Assembly: GCA_963575745.1 (NCBI GenBank)
Contig: CAUYUJ010022437.1
Location: 544,323 to 608,322, forward strand
Origin: Prorocentrum cordatum
Lineage: Eukaryota > Sar > Dinophyceae > Prorocentrales > Prorocentraceae
DNA length: 64,000 nt
Reading direction: 5' to 3'
Both the position numbers and the translations under genes were made by a program. This document shows positions 32,930 to 43,337 of the stretch, in pieces (position 1 is the stretch's first letter; the number at the start of each line of letters is the position of its first letter). Below the pieces are notes generated by a model. The model did not search any database and had not been told where the DNA came from. It saw only the letters and a list, made by a program, of their open reading frames with translations.

Positions 32930-33520
32930 GGGTTGTGGGCCGGAGTTGTCAGGGGTGTTCCCGGGGGTCTCTTCGGAACGCTGTCGGGGGCCTCCTGGGG
33001 CCGGTGTTCGGGCCTCCTTCGGGGGCCTCTTGGGGGTTCCTCTTGGGGGGCCTCCTGGTGCCGCTTGCGGGCGTCTTAGGGGGGGTCTCTTAAGGGCCTC
33101 CCGCCGGGCCTCTCGGGACCCAGAGCTCGAAATCTTCGCTCGGGTCCCCCACCGGAACCCCCCATTGGAGCCGTCTTTGGGGCCCATTGGGCCGGGCGCC
33201 TCGTGGAACGTTTTAGGGCCCTTTTGAGCTGTTTTGGGGCCCCGTTGGAGGCCTCTTGGGCCGTCTTGGGGCGATTTTGGGGGCCTCTAACGTCGGCAAA
33301 CGCGACAGGCGCGAACGCCAAACACTTTTAAAAGCCGATGGAACATTCACTGATTTTGACCTCTTGGCGCCCTCTTGGGAGGCCTCCTGGGGAGTCTTGG
33401 AGGCCTTCTGGGCCGTTTGGGAGTCATCTTGCGCGTCTTGGGCCGATCTATGGGCGTATCGGGGCTTTCTTCGACCGTCATCGAGGCCCTCTTGGGGCCA
33501 TTTTGGCCCGTCTGGCACTC
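32930..33520 (+). repeat. GGGCCTCTTGG-type array, degenerate
   Basis: Irregular repeats of GGGGCCTCTTGGG / GGGGCCGTCTTGG, interrupted at 33290-33360 by unrelated sequence. On the minus strand it gives a Pro/Lys/Gln-rich frame (KRPPREAP), a translation artefact of the array. Confidence 0.75.
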
Positions 33521-34700
33521 TTGGGCCCGAGAGAAGCATGCGGGAAGCCGCGGGGGAGCTCAGAGGGCACGTGACTAGCCCCCGTAGATTTCGGAGTTTG
33601 GGGTCCGGGCCCTTTTAGCCCTCAGGACTGAAGATTGAGGCTCAGGGGATTGGGCAAAGGACCTGAGGACACGCCCACTCCGTGCCCAGCGGCGCGGTGG
33701 CGTATGTATGTATGCACTTCGCATCCCACTCTCTCCCGTCCATCTCCTACCATCGTCCCTCTTCCGTTCTACTCCACTTCCGTTGCAAGGGGACCAGAGC
33801 GGAAACAGTCAGAGGAAGGGGAGGACACAGATGGAGTATGTGAGCGAGGGGGGGAGGACGACAAGGAGGAGGAGAAGGTTTTGAGGTGGAGGTCCACGGG
33901 GAGTAAAACGAGCAGCAATGTGCAGCGGAGTAGTGGGAGGAGGAGGGTGAGGAGGAGTAGTGGGAGGAGGAGGAGTAGGAGGAGGAGGAGGAGGAGGAGG
34001 AGGAGAAAGAAGGGCAGGAGCAAGCAATCAGGCAGATCTTGCGGGCCGCAGCCATCTCAAGCTGCGACAACCTAGACACGAGCTCATGTTGCCTCGACCA
34101 TGGAGGAGAGGAGGGAAGAAGGAAGGAGGAACAGGAGGCGGCAACGAGGCGGCCACTTGGCGGCCACTTGCGGCGGCGCGGCTAAGTCTCGGCGGACCCG
34201 TCCAGAGCCTGAGTGAGTCAAGAGATAACCTCTGAGTGCAACCACTGCTTGGATCAAAACGGCTGCTGTGAAGCTGTGGAGAGCTCACAGGACCTCACGC
34301 TGGAGACGTGCAGACGTCCGAGGCATGGGCGGGCTCGAAGCGAGCAGCCCCCCGGCTCCCTTGCCCTTCCCCAGGGACGCGGTCTTTGACCCGGCCCCCC
34401 CCAAAAACGGGCGCTTTTGCGGCGCCTCAGCTTCAGCTCCTTACACGGAGCCACGAAGCGTCTAAGACTATGCGCCAACATGGGCATGCGGGGAGCAGCG
34501 GCAGGAGGAGGGGGAGGACGAGAAGGAGGGGGAGGAGGCCAACGATGAGGAACAGGAGGGACGAGGAGGTGAGAGGGCGGGACTCAGCGCCGGGGCTTCA
34601 GAGCGAGGGCCGAGCTCTCCACGCGAGAGCTGGGAAGCAGGTTGGCTCAAGGCTATGGCATCTCAGGAGTAGCTGGTGCAGCGCACCCGCCCCGCTCGCC
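33521..34700. other. Upstream region of the GH27 gene; GGA tract at 33850-34015
   Basis: GC-rich DNA with a GGA/GAG tract and another at 34500-34580. The GH27 reading frame stays open from 34308, but residues before 34701 are Arg/Ser/Gly-rich and unlike any GH27, so I treat them as untranslated or intronic. Confidence 0.4.
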
Positions 34701-36137
34701 ATGATGACCTCCCTGCTGCTGCACGTGGCATCCGCTGGCTTTGCTGCCGCCGCTCGCTTGGGAGAGGCGCCGCCGATGGGCTGGAGGAGCTGGAACGCCT
34801 TCCAGCTCGAGGTGGGCGCCGACAAGATGCATCGGCAGGCGGTGGCCCTCGCGTCCAGGCTGCCCAGCAAGGGGCCCTCTTTTGGCACGCTGCTCTCCCT
34901 GGGCTTCCGCGACGTCGGTGTCGACGACGGCTGGCAGGACTGTGGCGCCGGCTACAATGGCACCTTCCATAGCGAAGCTGGCATCACGCTGGTGAACACT
35001 TCCCGCTTCGACAACCTCAGCGACATGACGAGCAGGGCGCGGAGCTTGGGCGTGAGCATGGGCTGGTATCTGAACAATTGTTGGTGTTCAGAGCTTGGGA
35101 GGATCCCTGGGGGTCATGGCAACGCTGTGGACGACCTGCGGCTGATAGTCGGGGCAGGTTTCGCGAGCGTCAAGATCGATGGTTGCGGCCCCGCGCACGG
35201 CATGGAGTTGTGGACTGACGCTTTGAAATATGTGGGCGCAGAGGGCGCACTGCTGGTTGAGAACTGCGGGAATAATAGGAAGCTCGAGGATGTTTGGTCC
35301 CCAGAGGAAGGCTTGCCGTCTGAAGGGAACCCTCTGCCAGTCTGGGTACCAGCCAGCCCCGACGACGTGCGGGGTGAGAAATGCGAGGGGTTCCAGACGT
35401 ACCGCGTGTCGAGAGATATCTCCCCACAGTTTTTCTCCACCATGTGGAACTTGCAGCAGATGCTGCCCTTCCTTGGGGAGGAGCCTCTCTCGCGGCCCGG
35501 CTGTTGGGCGTATCCGGATATGTTGCAGGTCGCAAACCAGCTGAGCTTCCAGGAGTCTCGGTCGCATTTCGGCGCTTGGTGCGTGACCTCGTCGCCATTG
35601 GTGCTTGGGTTCGACCTGACGAACACGACGGTGTTCGACGAGGTCTACTCGATCGTCGGCAACGAGCTGGCGATCTCCGTGGACCAGTCCTGGGCGGGCC
35701 ACCCCGGCCGGCTGGTGAAGCAGTCCCCCGACAGCATCACGGTGGAGGTGGCGCACACCGCAGATGCCGCCCTTGCCGACCAGAGCTGCAGGTACCCCGT
35801 CGGCAACGTCGACACGTTCGGCACGCCGCGGTGTGAGCGGACGACCCTGCCACGCTGGCAGGTCTGGAGCAAGCCGATGCCCGATGCCGCAGTGGCCGTC
35901 TTCTTCGTGAACATCGGCGACGCTCCCTTGGAGAAGATCAGCGTTTCGCTTGCGGAGCTCACCATCGACTCGAAGCAGGAGGTGGTCGTGACCGACATAT
36001 GGAAGCAGGAGGCTGGCGTCCAGAGGATTCCGCCCGGTGGCGAGCTCTCGGTGAGTGGCCTGCCAAGTCACGACAGCGCTTTCTTTCTCCTCGAGCCGGT
36101 GGTTAAGTACGACATGGGTCGGACTGTCGCGGTGTAG
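34701..36137 (+). CDS. Secreted alpha-galactosidase, glycoside hydrolase family 27
   Basis: GH27 enzymes release terminal alpha-galactose (or alpha-N-acetylgalactosamine) from glycans by a retaining mechanism. From ATG at 34701 there are 478 codons without an intron. Residues 1-18 (MMTSLLLHVASAGFAAAA) form a signal peptide. APPMGWRSWNAF at 23-34 is the family opening motif; DDGW (75-78) matches the substrate-binding DDCW. D160 in SVKIDGCG is the expected nucleophile, and D273 in RPGCWAYPDMLQV the expected acid/base. The last ~110 residues fit the C-terminal beta-sandwich. Possible N-glycosylation sites are at N86, N105 and N308. I chose 34701 because it gives the signal peptide; the frame is open further upstream. 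Both catalytic residues are present, so it is probably active in the secretory pathway, vacuole or outside the cell. Confidence 0.9.
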   Translation: MMTSLLLHVASAGFAAAARLGEAPPMGWRSWNAFQLEVGADKMHRQAVALASRLPSKGPSFGTLLSLGFRDVGVDDGWQDCGAGYNGTFHSEAGITLVNTSRFDNLSDMTSRARSLGVSMGWYLNNCWCSELGRIPGGHGNAVDDLRLIVGAGFASVKIDGCGPAHGMELWTDALKYVGAEGALLVENCGNNRKLEDVWSPEEGLPSEGNPLPVWVPASPDDVRGEKCEGFQTYRVSRDISPQFFSTMWNLQQMLPFLGEEPLSRPGCWAYPDMLQVANQLSFQESRSHFGAWCVTSSPLVLGFDLTNTTVFDEVYSIVGNELAISVDQSWAGHPGRLVKQSPDSITVEVAHTADAALADQSCRYPVGNVDTFGTPRCERTTLPRWQVWSKPMPDAAVAVFFVNIGDAPLEKISVSLAELTIDSKQEVVVTDIWKQEAGVQRIPPGGELSVSGLPSHDSAFFLLEPVVKYDMGRTVAV

Positions 36138-36202
36138 TGCGGGTATGCGTGTTGCCTGGGGTGTCGGCAGGAGGCCCAGAGATGCCACGCCGTGCGCCAA
36201 AC

Positions 36203-36394
36203 CCAGACCCCCTTCGGGTCATGAAACAATCATGACGGGGGGTTTTCCGATGTTTTCGGCCTCTGGGGGCCCTTACTCCTTACTGGCCCTCGGGACCGTC
36301 AAGCAACGATTCAGGATAAAGCCAGTCTCGGGGAGTGGGTCCAGACCGCTGGGGGATCCACGTCATGAAAAAATCATGACGTTGGGGGTCTGGG
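36203..36394 (+). mobile_element. TIR element, family 2, full copy
   Basis: 192 bp starting CCCAGACCCCCTTCGGGTCA and ending GACGTTGGGGGTCTGGG; the ends are inverted repeats. Inside each end is a second small palindrome, TCATGA-N3-ATCATGACG at the left and CGTCATGAAAAAATCATGACG at the right. The middle contains GGACCGTCAAGC. Non-coding. It lies 66 bp after the GH27 stop. Confidence 0.85.
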
Positions 36395-36663
36395 AAGGGA
36401 GTGGGCAGGAAGGAATCAGGACGACGGGTAAAACAGCAAGAGAAAGCCTCCACAGGCTGGATCTTTATGCAAGTGGCTCACTCCATTCCGCCGGCCCCCA
36501 GAGGAGAAACGACGTCTACGGGTGTGGCCTTTTGCCCCGGGGGCACCGCTCGAGGGGCCTCTTGGGGGGCATCTCCTGGGTCCCCTGTGGTGCCTCTTGG
36601 AGACTCCTGGGGGTCTGGTGGGCGCCTGCTGGCGGTCTCGTGGGTCCTCTTTTTGGACCTCGG

Positions 36664-36787
36664 CATCGCTCGGACGTGTGCATTTTTTCTCGGCGAGAAC
36701 CCTCGAGGACCATCCTGGACCATCGAGCCCAAAAGACACACACGCACGAACCCGAAACGTGCCCGGGACATGGCCGCCCGAGCGACG
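36664..36787 (+). mobile_element. Small TIR element, family 1, copy 5
   Basis: 124 bp, CATCGCTCGGACGTG to CCGCCCGAGCGACG, interior TTTTTTCTCGGCGAGAACCC. Closest to copy 1, with which it shares the second half (CCCGGGACAT). Confidence 0.85.
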
Positions 36788-36980
36788 TGCAAGTGGACCT
36801 CTGCCCACGGCTCCCCCGCCGGCCCCTCGCGGGGCCGGGAGGCGCGAGCCATGCGAGGGACCTCTCAGCAACACCGACCGCTCACGGGGAGCACGGCGTG
36901 CGCGCCGGGCGCGCGTGCGGGGTATGGGCCGGCTGGGGCCACGATGGGTGCCACGGTCCGTTCCACGGTGTTCCCCTTGG

Positions 36981-37103
36981 CGTCGCTCGGAGGTGTGCAC
37001 TTTGTCCTTCGGCGAGGGCCGTAGAGGGGCATCCTTGAGCACTTGGCGAGAAAACCACGCGCGGAAGCGAGCAAACACGGAGGGAGTGGACGTCCGAGCG
37101 ATG
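36981..37103 (+). mobile_element. Small TIR element, family 1, copy 6
   Basis: 123 bp, CGTCGCTCGGAGGTGTGCA to GGACGTCCGAGCGATG. The left end has two changes, the right end is perfect. It lies only 193 bp from copy 5. Confidence 0.85.
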
Positions 37104-37295
37104 GCCAGTTCCGGGGCGCTCTCTCGCATGAGCGCGCCGGGGCGCTCCGCGAGGAGGCCGCGCGCGGCCCGAGGCAGCCTCCCGAGCCGCCAGAGCTCGG
37201 ATATACGATCGAGCAGTATATCTCTCCTCGCCCTGTCTCGGCCTCGTCCCGGCCTCGTCTCCGTCGGGCGCCCGCCGGCCCCCAGTCGGGGGCGG

Positions 37296-37480
37296 AAAAG
37301 AGGGGGGTGATGACTAGGGGGGGGTGGATATCATGGCGGGGGCCATGATATTTTCCCAGATTTCATGGCGCCTCTTCTTGTTTCATTACGTCCCAGGCCC
37401 CCCCGCTGGGCCGCGCACATGCCGCCAGTCATGATTTGCACCCCCCCCTCTTGGACACCCCCCTCTTGGCCGCTCCCGAC
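37296..37480 (+). repeat. ~180-bp dispersed repeat, copy 2
   Basis: Matches 14275-14455 in the same orientation. It sits between the family-1 elements and the PPR gene region. Confidence 0.85.
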
Positions 37481-38143
37481 ACCAGGCTGCTGCGGGGCAA
37501 GCCGCGGAACTGGAAGGCCAAGATACGGGGCCTGCCCTACGAAGGCGGGCGGCCGCGGGGCGGGGGTCCCCCCCTCGGGGCGCCGCGGCTCCGGGGCCCG
37601 CGGGGCGGAGCGAGGAGCGAGAGTCCAGGAGGAGGAGCAGGGTCGTCGGGCAGGGCCGAGGAGCTCTTCGCACGTGCTCGGTGGCGGGCTCCTTCTGGCC
37701 ACCTGCCGCCCGGGTCGCGAGGTGCTGCAGGACGCGCGTGCGGCAGGCTGGGCTCGGACGTGCGCCTCCGAGGGGGCGCATGGTGCTGGGATGGCCTCGT
37801 GCTGCGTCCTGCCCCGCTCCTCAAGGAAGCGCCAGCACGGGTCAGCGACGGGTCCCGCTGCCGTGCAGAAGCGGCGCGCCCCGTCGCCAAGGCCGGGCGG
37901 CCTTGTCCGCAGGCTTCGGGGAGCACCTTCCCCGACCCGCGGCATCTGGCGCCCACGCGCCAGGTCCACGGATCCCTGATCCATGTCAGCGTGCGCCCTA
38001 TGACTCCGCAGCCGCTACAGGCCCAAGACGGTCCCCCGGGTGGCCGCAGGCACGCCGCCGCGCCATGCCCCGGGCGCCGGGGCGATGGCCTGCTGCCGGG
38101 GCCCCGCGCGCGCTCGGCCGCGTGAGCCCGCCGCCGGGGCGGC

Positions 38144-39382
38144 ATGCGCGCGCCGCGGCGGGGCTCGCTGCTGCCCCCGCCGAAAGCGCGCGCCCGCGGC
38201 CTGCCGGGCGCGGGCACGCGGGCCTTTCTCGCGCGGCCCGCGCACCCACGTCGGTCCGAGCCGCAGGTCGTCCCGTTCAACCTGCGCATCGCCGCGTGCG
38301 CCCGCGGGGCCGCCTGGGCAGAGGCCCTGCGCCTGCTGCTCGAGATGCGCCGGCGGGGCCCGAGGCCCGACATAGTGAGCTACAACAGTGCCGCGCACGC
38401 GTGCGCAGCCGCGACCCTGTGGCAGCGCGCCGCCGGCATCTTGTGGACCCTGAGGCGGGGCGGCGGGCCCGCGCCAGACGCGGCGACCTTTGCGGCCGTC
38501 GTGAAGGGCCTCGGCAAGGGCGCCGTGTGGCAGCGCGCAGTCGCCGTGCTCGCGGACATGGGCCGCGCCCGGGTGCGCCAAGACACCCTGAGCTTCGTCT
38601 CGGCCATCGACGCTTGCGGGAGCGCGGCCTGCTGGCCAGCTGGCATCGCGCTGCTCGGGGAGATGCTCCGCTGCGGCCTCCCGCTGGGCATCCACGCGCT
38701 GAGCGCGGTGGCCACGGCCTGCGTGCGGGGCGCGCGCTGGCAGGGCGGCCTGGCGCTCCTGCACGGCGCTGCCGCCGCGGGGCTGCGGCTGGACGAGGTC
38801 GCCATCGGTGCCGGGCTGCAGGCGTGCGCCGCGGGGGCGCGGTGGGACGTCGGCCTGTCGCTCCTCGAGCGGGCGTCGCGCCAGGCCGTCAGGCAGGGCG
38901 CGCCGCTGCTCGAGGCGGCGGTCGCGGCGTGCGCCGCCGGCGGCCAGTGGGCCCGGGCGCTGGCCCTGCACGGGCGGCACGGCGCGCCGACCGCCGTGGG
39001 CTGCAACCACGCCCTCACGGCCTGCGAGCGCGGGCGGCAGTGGCAGGCGTGCCTCCTGCTGCTGCGCGAGATGCCGCGGGCGAGGCTGGCCGCGGACGCC
39101 GCCAGCTTCGTGGCCGCGGCCCGCGGCGCGGCCGCCGCGCCGTGGCCCCTCGCGCTGGCGCTGCTGTCGGAAGCGCGGGCGCGGGGGCTGGCGCTCGGCT
39201 CCTTCGGGGCCCTCGCGGCGGTGGGCGCCTGCGCCAGCGGCGGCCAAGCAGGGCGACGAAGGCCCAGGTCCGCTGGCCGCCCCCGGCCAGGCCCGTCCTG
39301 GGCCCGGGAGCGGCGTGTGCGCCCGCCCAGGATGGGTCTGTCAGGGGGCTCCTGGATATACACTGATTTTTCTTACTACTAG
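38144..39382 (+). CDS. Pentatricopeptide repeat (PPR) protein
   Basis: PPR proteins bind organelle RNA one base per repeat and act in its editing, cleavage or stability. The 412-codon frame starts at ATG 38144. An Arg/Ala/Pro-rich N-terminus of about 40 residues could be a plastid or mitochondrial targeting region. From residue 42 there are about nine 35-residue repeats; examples are VVPFNLRIAACARGAAWAEA (42-61), IVSYNSAAHACAAATLWQRA (77-96) and ATFAAVVKGLGKGAVWQRAV (114-133). The recurring 'N/S..AxxACxxGxxWxxAL.LL' pattern is the type frequent in dinoflagellate PPRs. Repeats end near residue 365. The last ~45 residues are Arg/Pro-rich and may be intron read-through, so the true 3' end is uncertain. 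Confidence 0.8.
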   Translation: MRAPRRGSLLPPPKARARGLPGAGTRAFLARPAHPRRSEPQVVPFNLRIAACARGAAWAEALRLLLEMRRRGPRPDIVSYNSAAHACAAATLWQRAAGILWTLRRGGGPAPDAATFAAVVKGLGKGAVWQRAVAVLADMGRARVRQDTLSFVSAIDACGSAACWPAGIALLGEMLRCGLPLGIHALSAVATACVRGARWQGGLALLHGAAAAGLRLDEVAIGAGLQACAAGARWDVGLSLLERASRQAVRQGAPLLEAAVAACAAGGQWARALALHGRHGAPTAVGCNHALTACERGRQWQACLLLLREMPRARLAADAASFVAAARGAAAAPWPLALALLSEARARGLALGSFGALAAVGACASGGQAGRRRPRSAGRPRPGPSWARERRVRPPRMGLSGGSWIYTDFSYY

Positions 39383-39796
39383 GAGTATCATTTTTGATAT
39401 TGCGAAGGCCTTGCGGCCGGTGCCGCCGACCCTGTTCCCAATGAGCAGCAAGAGACATGGTATGGGTGTGTGCGGTAGGGGGGTAGGGGGGAGAAGGAGG
39501 AGAGGAGGAGGAGGAGGAGGAGGAGGAGGCGGAGGAGGAGGAGGAGGAGGAGGAGGAGGAGGAGGAGGAGGAGGAGGAAGTGCATCCCGTGTGTGCCCAC
39601 TCGAGGAAAGTGCGCCCGGGGAGGCGTCGTATTTGACCCGCTGCCCCCCCCCGGGACCCCCCCTCGCTACAGTATACTCCCCCCCCCGGCGGGAGGGTAG
39701 GGAGGGGCTTCGCCACGATCACTACGATGTTCGATTTCCTTCTGCATGGGTCGGTTTGGCTGGCGCGGAGGAGGAGGACGACGAGGAGTAGGAGGA

Positions 39797-39827
<31 letters not shown>

Positions 39828-39981
39828 GAGGAGGAGGAGGAGGAGGAGGAGGAGGAGGAGGAGGAGGAGGAGGAGGAGGAGGAGGAGGAGAAAGTGCATC
39901 CCGTGTGTGCCCGCTCGAGGAAAGTGCGCCCGGGGAGGCGTCGTATTTGACCCGCTACCCCCCCCCGGGACACCCCCTCGC
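39383..39981 (+). repeat. Satellite: about two units with GGA tracts
   Basis: The unit holds GTCGTATTTGACCCGCT, CCCGGGACACCCCCTCGCTA, a C run, GGGAGGGTAGGGAGGGGCTTC, GCCACGATCACTACGATG, GGGTCGGTTTGGCTGGCGCG, then a GGA tract and GTGCATCCCGTGTGTGCCC. Copy 1 spans about 39577-39681 (second half) and copy 2 39682-39981. A third, continuing at 54149, follows after the 14-kb insertion. Confidence 0.85.
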
Positions 39982-40022
39982 TACTTTGATCGTCGGGTGG
40001 CTGTAAGTGCGGTAAGAGCGTT
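39982..40022 (+). repeat. Left terminal inverted repeat with TA, giant element
   Basis: TA (39982-39983) then 39 bp beginning CTTTGATCGTCGGGTGG and ending GTGCGGTAAGAGCGTT. It is the reverse complement of 54108-54146 with two mismatches. Confidence 0.9.
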
Positions 40023-40440
40023 CATCTTACATAATCTTAGTTAAGCCATAGAACGTACACTTGTTGATCGCGCATCTCATGTGTGCATATGCAATACTTA
40101 TGGTGTTTGTAAGTGTAGATGTAAGTAATATACTAAGTTAGATCTCTCTGCTAAGTCGATGGGGCTGAACATATTCGTGTTTATGCTAATCATTTGCGTA
40201 TTTTTTATTCTTAACTGTTTTTGAAATCCATTGAATTTCCGTTGTTGTTGTTGTTGTTCAGTTGTTCAGGACCGAGGCGCCGCAGGTACTTGCTGTACCT
40301 CGCGGCCGCGGCGCTGCGGGTTGCGCGCATGCCCGCGGGGAGGGGGGAGGGAAGGAGGAACATGTTTGTCCATGTGTCTTCGGCCCTCCCTTATCCCCCC
40401 TTTCCTTCGGCGGCGCACCGCCTTCTCCTCCGTCGCCTCG
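40023..40440. other. AT-rich left subterminal region of the giant element
   Basis: No gene. AT-rich to about 40260, then GC-rich pyrimidine sequence. It probably holds the left-end cis sites if the element is a transposon. Confidence 0.5.
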
Positions 40441-40447
40441 TCCTCCG

Positions 40448-40790
40448 TCGGCGGTAAACCGCCTTCTCCCCCCCCCATGGCGGCAATCCGCCTTCTCCCC
40501 CTCCGTGGCGGCAAACCGCCCTTCTGGCGGCAAACCGCTTTCTCCTCCTCTGGCGGCAAACCGCCTACCCCTTCTGGCGGCAAACCGCCTTCTCCTCCTC
40601 TGGCGGCAAACCGCCTACCCCTTCTGGCGGCAAACCGCCTTCTCCTCCTCTGGCGGCAAACCGCCTTCTCCTCCTAATGGCGGGAAACCGCTTCTTCCCC
40701 CCCCGCCCTATCGGCGGCTTGCTTTGCCGCCTCCCTCCACCCCCTCGGCGGCAAGCCGCCCACCCCTTTCCCCCCTCCCCTCCCTGGCCT
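40448..40790 (+). repeat. Dense GGCGGCAAACCGCC palindrome array
   Basis: About twelve copies of GGCGG-N4/5-CCGCC (mostly GGCGGCAAACCGCC), spaced 19-26 bp by CTTCTCCTCCT or TACCCCTTCT. Each can form a short perfect hairpin. Variants of this palindrome are scattered through the rest of the element. Confidence 0.9.
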
Positions 40791-40904
40791 CTCCTTCACC
40801 CACCCTCCCCCATAGCTCTCTTCTTCCCCCCCGCGCACCCTTCGGCACCCCCTCCCCCGCCCCCCCTTCGACACCCTCTCCCCCCTGCGCCCCCCCTCAC
40901 CCAG

Positions 40905-41046
40905 GAGGAGGAGGAGGAGGAGGAGGGAGAGGAGGAAGAGGAGAAGGAGGAGGAGGAGGAGGGGGAGGAGGGGGAGGAGGGGGAGGAGGAGGAGGAGGAG
41001 GAGGAGGAGGAGGAGGAGGAGGAGGAGGAGCAGGAAGAGCAGGAGT
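40905..41046 (+). repeat. GGA microsatellite
   Basis: A GGA/GAG tract of about 140 bp just upstream of cargo gene 1. It ends at a TAG in one frame. Confidence 0.9.
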
Positions 41047-41176
41047 AGGATATGTCCGTCGCACGCGCGTTGGCTCGAGCCGTTTTTGGCGAGCCCTCCT
41101 CCGAGGGCTTCGGGCGGCGTGCGCGCGCGGGGAGTCGCGCACTCCGCTCGGCGCGCGGTCGCGCCGCATCGCTGCC

Positions 41177-43276
41177 ATGGAGGGCATCCTTCGAGGCCGC
41201 CTGGAGGAGGCGCGGGCGGCGTTCGTAGCGCGCGGCAGTGCGACGGAGCACCTTCCTGCCTGCATCCAGGCGGCGACGTCCCAGCGCTGGTCGCAGCTCC
41301 AGAGTGCGCAGTTTGCTGCTTTGGGCGGCGGCGTGGGGTGGGCGCAGTCCGAGCTGGGAGACTTCTTGCAGGCTCTGTCGTCGGGCAGCCTGCAGGGGGG
41401 AAGCTCCAGAACTACGAGGGGTTCATTGAATTTCTGACGCCTCAGTTGTGGGAGTTCGTGCTCTCGCCGCATTCGGGCTTCACTGCCAAGATGGCGGCGT
41501 TCTCAGAGCACCTCGGGGCGCTTGGCTTGAGGCATCCGAGCTGCCCGACGGCCGCCAATATGGCAGCATTCTTGTTGCTGGTGTGCAAGCAGACAGGCGT
41601 GGAGACGGGCGAGATCACGAGGGAGCTGTTGCAGTCATATCTGGCCACAGTGAAATCCTCGTTCAAGAATCTCGTGGCGACGATGCCGCCGCCCAGGGAT
41701 GGCATCCAGGCTCTCCCCATCACGCCTGGGAGGCTCCAGTCTCAGTACCCCATCACGTACGTCGACGCCTTCCCGCCAGGTGTTGGAGCGACGGCGCCGC
41801 AGATAAATCCCGTCGAGATGGTGACGATTGCGAAGCTGATTAATCTCCGCGCAGGGAATAAGAGCGGCCACCTCGCGCTGCCCGCGCCTGCGCCCGCCCG
41901 CGGCGGGCTGCAGCCATCCCGCGGCCCAGGCGGCGGCTCTCCTCAGCAGCGCCTCCCCATCGCGGCGGCCGGTTCGTTCTCTGGGCGCTGGCCGACGGCT
42001 CCACGGGGAATAACAGAACGCATTCCCCCGCGGGACACGCGGTATTGGGTCGAGGGGTGGGTTCCTGGATCGGCGCGGGGTGCGTTTCTGGATGCCTGGA
42101 TCGAGGGCGTGTTGCGAAATATTTCCCCCCCCCCATCCCCCGGGGGGGACGGGGGGGGGGGGGTATTTTCGTTCGGCGGTGATCCGCCTGATTTCAGGTG
42201 TGGCTTTCGCACAGCGGCGGCCGCTGGCCCAACCCAGCCATCCAGCTGATCGACCGCTCGCAGACGCAGCAGCCGCAGGAGCCGTTGCAAGAACGAGCAG
42301 GTTCGAACCACCAGCTTTCGATGGCGGCGGGGAGTTCGGATGCGCCGTCGACGCAGCAGCTGGCGGCACACGATGGCGGCAAACCCGCCGACTGTCAGCC
42401 GTTATTGAGCACCGCCGCCGCCCAGACGGCCTCGATCAGCAAGAGCCGCGCGGCGAAGAAGCAGAAGAAGCATGAGCTGCCGATCGAGCTCGACTCCGAC
42501 TCCGACTTCGGCATCGTCGCCGCGACGCCGCCGCCCAAGGCTGAGAAGGTCGGCATCGCCGCAGGCTCTCTGAAGAAGACCCCGACGGAGGCGGCTCTGG
42601 CCATGGTCGCGGCCATGGATAAGAGGGCGAAGGCGGTCAAGACGAAAAAGAACGCCGGGGCGGTGATGGCCCCCACGCCTGCCGCGGGCAATGCTGCTAA
42701 GAAGACGACGCCGCCTGGCAAGGACAACGCGGCAAAGAAGACGACGCCGCCTGCCACGGGCAACGTGGCTAAGAAGAAGACGCCGCCCCCCCACGGGCAA
42801 GAAGACGGACGGCGCGGCTAAGAAGGACAAGCAGCGCAAGTGGGCGAAGCCGAGGTGGGAGATGCAGACCGCGCGCAACTTGGCGAGCGGGGTTGAACCT
42901 CCCACCGATGAGGCGTCGGGCGCGCGCGGCGATTCCCAGCAGCTCCGCTGGGGTCGCAGTTTGCGCGCCCGCCGCCTTCAGGCGACTGTTCATCGTTGCT
43001 CCGCCCCCCAGGTGCAGTTCCGCAGCGGCGGGCTCGGCGCCACTGGCAGCAACGTCAGCCTGAAGTACATCGCGGGCGATGAGGCCGACAAGGCCAGATT
43101 CTCACCGGCGCCCTTCTCGACGCCCTCCTCCGCGCTCTCTTCATTTTCGCCCCTGCCTCGACGCCCCCTCCGCCCCCTGCTGTCTCGTTGCGCCCGATCG
43201 CTCCGAGGCCAGGGCCATCGCGGAGGCGGAGGGGCTGGTCAAGAAGGAGCTCGCCGCCAGGGCGCGCGGCGAGTAA
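41177..43276 (+). CDS. Cargo gene 1: unknown helical protein with KKTTPP tail, interrupted
   Basis: ATG at 41177 in GCTGCCATGG. Residues 1-73 (MEGILRGRLEEARAAFVARG...) are helical. At the G6 run 41395-41400 the coding signal moves to the -1 frame (KLQNYEGFIEFLTPQLWEFV, then two ~30-residue helical stretches). An intron then probably ends at 42197, followed by a Gln/Ser-rich and Lys-rich part with repeated AAKKTTPP. A second frame break lies in the C7 run near 42784. The gene then splices across 42892-43011 (GT-AG) and 43093-43207 (GC-AG, AG|GCCAG at both ends) to a final exon ending ELAARARGE at 43276. The basic repeat tail suggests nucleic-acid binding. No family recognised. It may be a pseudogene, use a -1 frameshift, or carry homopolymer errors. 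Confidence 0.55.
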
Positions 43277-43337
43277 TTCGCGCTACGACTCTTCAACTCT
43301 CCAGGCCAACGGGGCGGCCTCGGGAGAACAAAAAGGT

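Larger units (their letters stand above)
36395..37295. other. Intergenic, holding two family-1 elements
   Basis: Short GGGGCCTCTTGG-like stretch at 36550-36610. I see no gene. Confidence 0.5.

Noticed and set aside
35088-36200. 370-codon minus-strand frame opposite the alpha-galactosidase
   Set aside because: Mirror of a real, strongly biased GC-rich gene; no domain of its own.
38015-39363. 410- and 327-codon minus-strand frames opposite the PPR gene
   Set aside because: Shadows; the plus strand has a clear repeating PPR pattern.
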